A DNA stretch of 13,192 nucleotides from OMOG01 sp041485845 (lineage in GTDB: Bacteria; Acidobacteriota; Terriglobia; Bryobacterales; Bryobacteraceae), in the NCBI GenBank assembly GCA_041485845.1, contig JBGPKH010000197.1, positions 1 to 13,192 on the forward strand, given 5' to 3'. How positions within the stretch are numbered: the stretch's first letter is position 1; every line of letters begins with the position of its first letter. Shown piece after piece: positions 11,340-13,192 of the stretch. The notes below the pieces were generated by a model. That model was not told the origin of the DNA and searched no databases. It was given only the letters and a program-made list of their open reading frames with translations. Both the position numbers and the translations under genes were made by a program.

Positions 11340-13192
11340 ATGATCTTCGTTACGGACACGATTCGTGTCGGGCGGCTTACCGGCCGTCGAAAAGCCGCGG
11401 CAAGCGCGTGTACCGCCTCGCTTCCGCGCATTCTACCCGCATTTCTCTCCCTGCTTCTTCTGTCCGCCCCGCTGGCGGCGCAGGAGCCGGGAGGGGGCGA
11501 AGCCAACCTCAAGCTGCCCGACTTGAATTCGGCTTCCTTTCTGGGCGGCATCAGCGGCGGCACGCTGCTCATGTTCGGCCTGGCCGTCAGCGCTCTCGGC
11601 CTGGTTTTCGGCCTGATCATCTTCACGCGTCTGCGCAACATGCCGGTCCACTCGTCGATGCGCGAAGTCTCGGAGCTGATCTACGAAACCTGCAAGACCT
11701 ACCTCGCCACCCAGGGCAAGTTCCTGCTGCTCCTGGAGGGCTTCATTGCGGTCATCATCGTCTTCTACTTCGGGTTACTGCAGGGAATGGGGTTTTATAA
11801 GGTTCTGATTATCCTGCTTTTCAGCGTGGTCGGCATCTCCGGCAGTTTCGGCGTGGCGGCTTTCGGCATGCGCGTAAATACTTTCGCCAACTCCCGCACC
11901 GCCTTCGCCGCGCTCACCGGCAAAGCTTATCCCTGTTACGACATTCCGCTCCAGGCGGGCATGAGCATCGGGATGCTGCTGGTCTCGGTCGAATTGCTGA
12001 TCATGCTCTTCATTCTGCTGTTCGTCCCCGGCGGCCTCGCGGGCGCCTGCTTCATCGGCTTCGCCATCGGCGAATCGCTGGGCGCGGCGGCCTTGCGCGT
12101 AGCCGGCGGCATCTTCACCAAGATCGCCGATATCGGCTCCGACCTCATGAAGATCGTCTTCAAGATCAAGGAAGACGACGCCCGCAACCCCGGCGTCATC
12201 GCCGATTGCACCGGCGACAACGCGGGCGATTCGGTGGGCCCCTCCGCCGATGGGTTTGAGACGTACGGCGTCACGGGCGTCGCGCTCATCACCTTTATTC
12301 TGCTGGCCGTCCATGACCCCATCGTCCAGGTGCAGCTTCTGGTCTGGATCTTCAGCATGCGCGTCATGATGGTGATTTCCTCGGCCGTGGGGTACTTCAT
12401 CAACGGCGCCATTGCCAAGGCGCGTTACGGCCATGCCGCGAAGTTCAACTTTGAAGCGCCGCTCACCACGCTGGTGTGGCTCACCTCGATTCTTTCCATC
12501 GTTCTCACCTACATCGTCAGCTCGCTGATGATCCCCAGCCTGGGCGATTCCAGCATGTGGTGGAAGCTGGCCACGGTGATCAGTTGCGGCACCCTGGCCG
12601 GCGCGCTGATTCCCGAGTTCGTGAAGGTCTTCACCTCCACCAGCTCCCGCCACGTGCGCGAGATCGTCACCAGCTCGCGCGAGGGCGGGGCTTCGCTCAA
12701 CATCCTTTCCGGCTTCGTCGCCGGCAACTTCAGCGCGTTCTGGCTGGGCATGACCATGCTGTTTCTCATGGGCCTCGGATACTTCATCAGCACGCTGTTT
12801 GTGAGTGGCCTGATGCTGGCCCCCGCGGTCTTTGCCTTCGGCCTGGTGGCTTTTGGCTTCCTCGGAATGGGGCCGGTGACCATCGCCGTCGACAGCTACG
12901 GACCGGTCACCGATAACGCGCAATCCATCTACGAGCTTTCCACCATCGAGACGCTGCCCAACATCGCCGAGGACATCCGCAAGAACTTCGGCTTCACGCC
13001 CGAATTCGAACGAGCCAAGGAGAACCTGGAAGAGAACGACGGCGCGGGCAACACCTTCAAGGCGACCTCCAAGCCGGTGTTGATCGGAACGGCCGTGGTG
13101 GGCGCCACCACCATGATCTTCTCCACCATCGTGGCCCTCACTCACGGACTCCAGGACCAGTACATGCGGCTGATCTCCCTGATGCACGCGCC
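11340..13192 (+). CDS. hppA: Membrane-bound proton-pumping pyrophosphatase (partial, 3' end outside window)
   Basis: 617 residues are present; families run to 660-800, so the C-terminal helices are missing. AGGAGGA ends 9 nt before the ATG. The protein couples pyrophosphate hydrolysis to ion pumping across the cytoplasmic membrane. The substrate site is seen at 260-306 (TKIADIGSDLMKIV, EDDARNPGVIADCTGDNAGD, PSADGFETYG) and again in VDSYGPVTDNAQ (518-529). The canonical GADLVGKVE is GSDLMKIVF here, and DCAGMAAD is DSVGPSAD, marking a divergent subfamily. GNTFK places Lys574 where K-independent enzymes carry lysine. Residues 31-47 (ILPAFLSLLLLSAPLAA) look like a signal peptide ending AAQ. Many hydrophobic segments follow. 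Pumped ion (H, Na or both) is unsettled. Confidence 0.93.
   Translation, partial: MIFVTDTIRVGRLTGRRKAAASACTASLPRILPAFLSLLLLSAPLAAQEPGGGEANLKLPDLNSASFLGGISGGTLLMFGLAVSALGLVFGLIIFTRLRNMPVHSSMREVSELIYETCKTYLATQGKFLLLLEGFIAVIIVFYFGLLQGMGFYKVLIILLFSVVGISGSFGVAAFGMRVNTFANSRTAFAALTGKAYPCYDIPLQAGMSIGMLLVSVELLIMLFILLFVPGGLAGACFIGFAIGESLGAAALRVAGGIFTKIADIGSDLMKIVFKIKEDDARNPGVIADCTGDNAGDSVGPSADGFETYGVTGVALITFILLAVHDPIVQVQLLVWIFSMRVMMVISSAVGYFINGAIAKARYGHAAKFNFEAPLTTLVWLTSILSIVLTYIVSSLMIPSLGDSSMWWKLATVISCGTLAGALIPEFVKVFTSTSSRHVREIVTSSREGGASLNILSGFVAGNFSAFWLGMTMLFLMGLGYFISTLFVSGLMLAPAVFAFGLVAFGFLGMGPVTIAVDSYGPVTDNAQSIYELSTIETLPNIAEDIRKNFGFTPEFERAKENLEENDGAGNTFKATSKPVLIGTAVVGATTMIFSTIVALTHGLQDQYMRLISLMHA

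Noticed and set aside
11775..13187. 470-codon minus-strand open frame opposite the pyrophosphatase
   Set aside because: The plus strand has an uninterrupted frame with family motifs over the whole interval; the minus frame is a low-complexity shadow rich in Asp, Glu, Gly and His.

Overview
The window is GC-rich bacterial DNA holding an almost complete histidine biosynthesis operon on the minus strand (about 8460 down to 150). A degraded accessory patch lies at 9248-10267, and two unrelated plus-strand genes lie at 10543-13192. Three things suggest an Acidobacteriota genome of the Bryobacterales/Solibacter kind: the base composition, the heptameric CCCCAAY and palindromic repeats tucked between genes, and the divergent membrane pyrophosphatase. 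No rRNA or other phylogenetic marker is present, so this is an inference.

The his operon is read from high to low coordinates. A putative extended -10 promoter (8461-8453) is followed by a 21-codon leader ORF with four His codons in eight (8444-8379), then an intrinsic terminator (8350-8320) that ends 12 nt before hisI. The pieces fit a classical ribosome-mediated his attenuator with three mutually exclusive stems. The genes are hisI, hisG (long form), hisD, hisC, a HAD-family phosphatase, hisB (dehydratase only), hisH, hisF, a 43-codon chimeric mini-ORF, hisA, a 79-codon repeat-rich mini-ORF and an aldo/keto reductase. Most junctions are 4-nt ATGA or GTGA overlaps, so translation is probably coupled throughout. 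The operon covers every step from PRPP to histidinol and histidine except phosphoribosyl-ATP pyrophosphatase (hisE) and a recognised histidinol-phosphatase. The HAD protein between hisC and hisB is the natural candidate for the latter.

Four junctions of this operon have been invaded by repeats. A 51-bp hairpin-plus-heptamer element lies inside the 5' end of hisH, and a second copy lies between hisD and hisC. A 59-bp palindrome lies in a duplicated hisF/hisA junction, and an 18-bp tandem array lies in a duplicated hisA/aldo-keto reductase junction. At the two duplicated junctions a small ORF bridges the insertion and keeps overlapping stop and start codons on both sides.

Upstream of the operon is an untranslated-looking stretch (8462-9247) with an 11-bp inverted repeat. 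Next comes a DUF433 antitoxin gene whose DUF5615 toxin partner has two frameshifts, and then a 290-bp gap-free fragment of a second hisD, roughly 90% identical to the resident gene. On the plus strand follow a DUF4440/SnoaL-like lipoprotein with its own promoter and Shine-Dalgarno, and a membrane-bound pyrophosphatase (hppA type) that runs off the window end. The pyrophosphatase has an altered substrate motif and a signal-peptide-like N-terminus.
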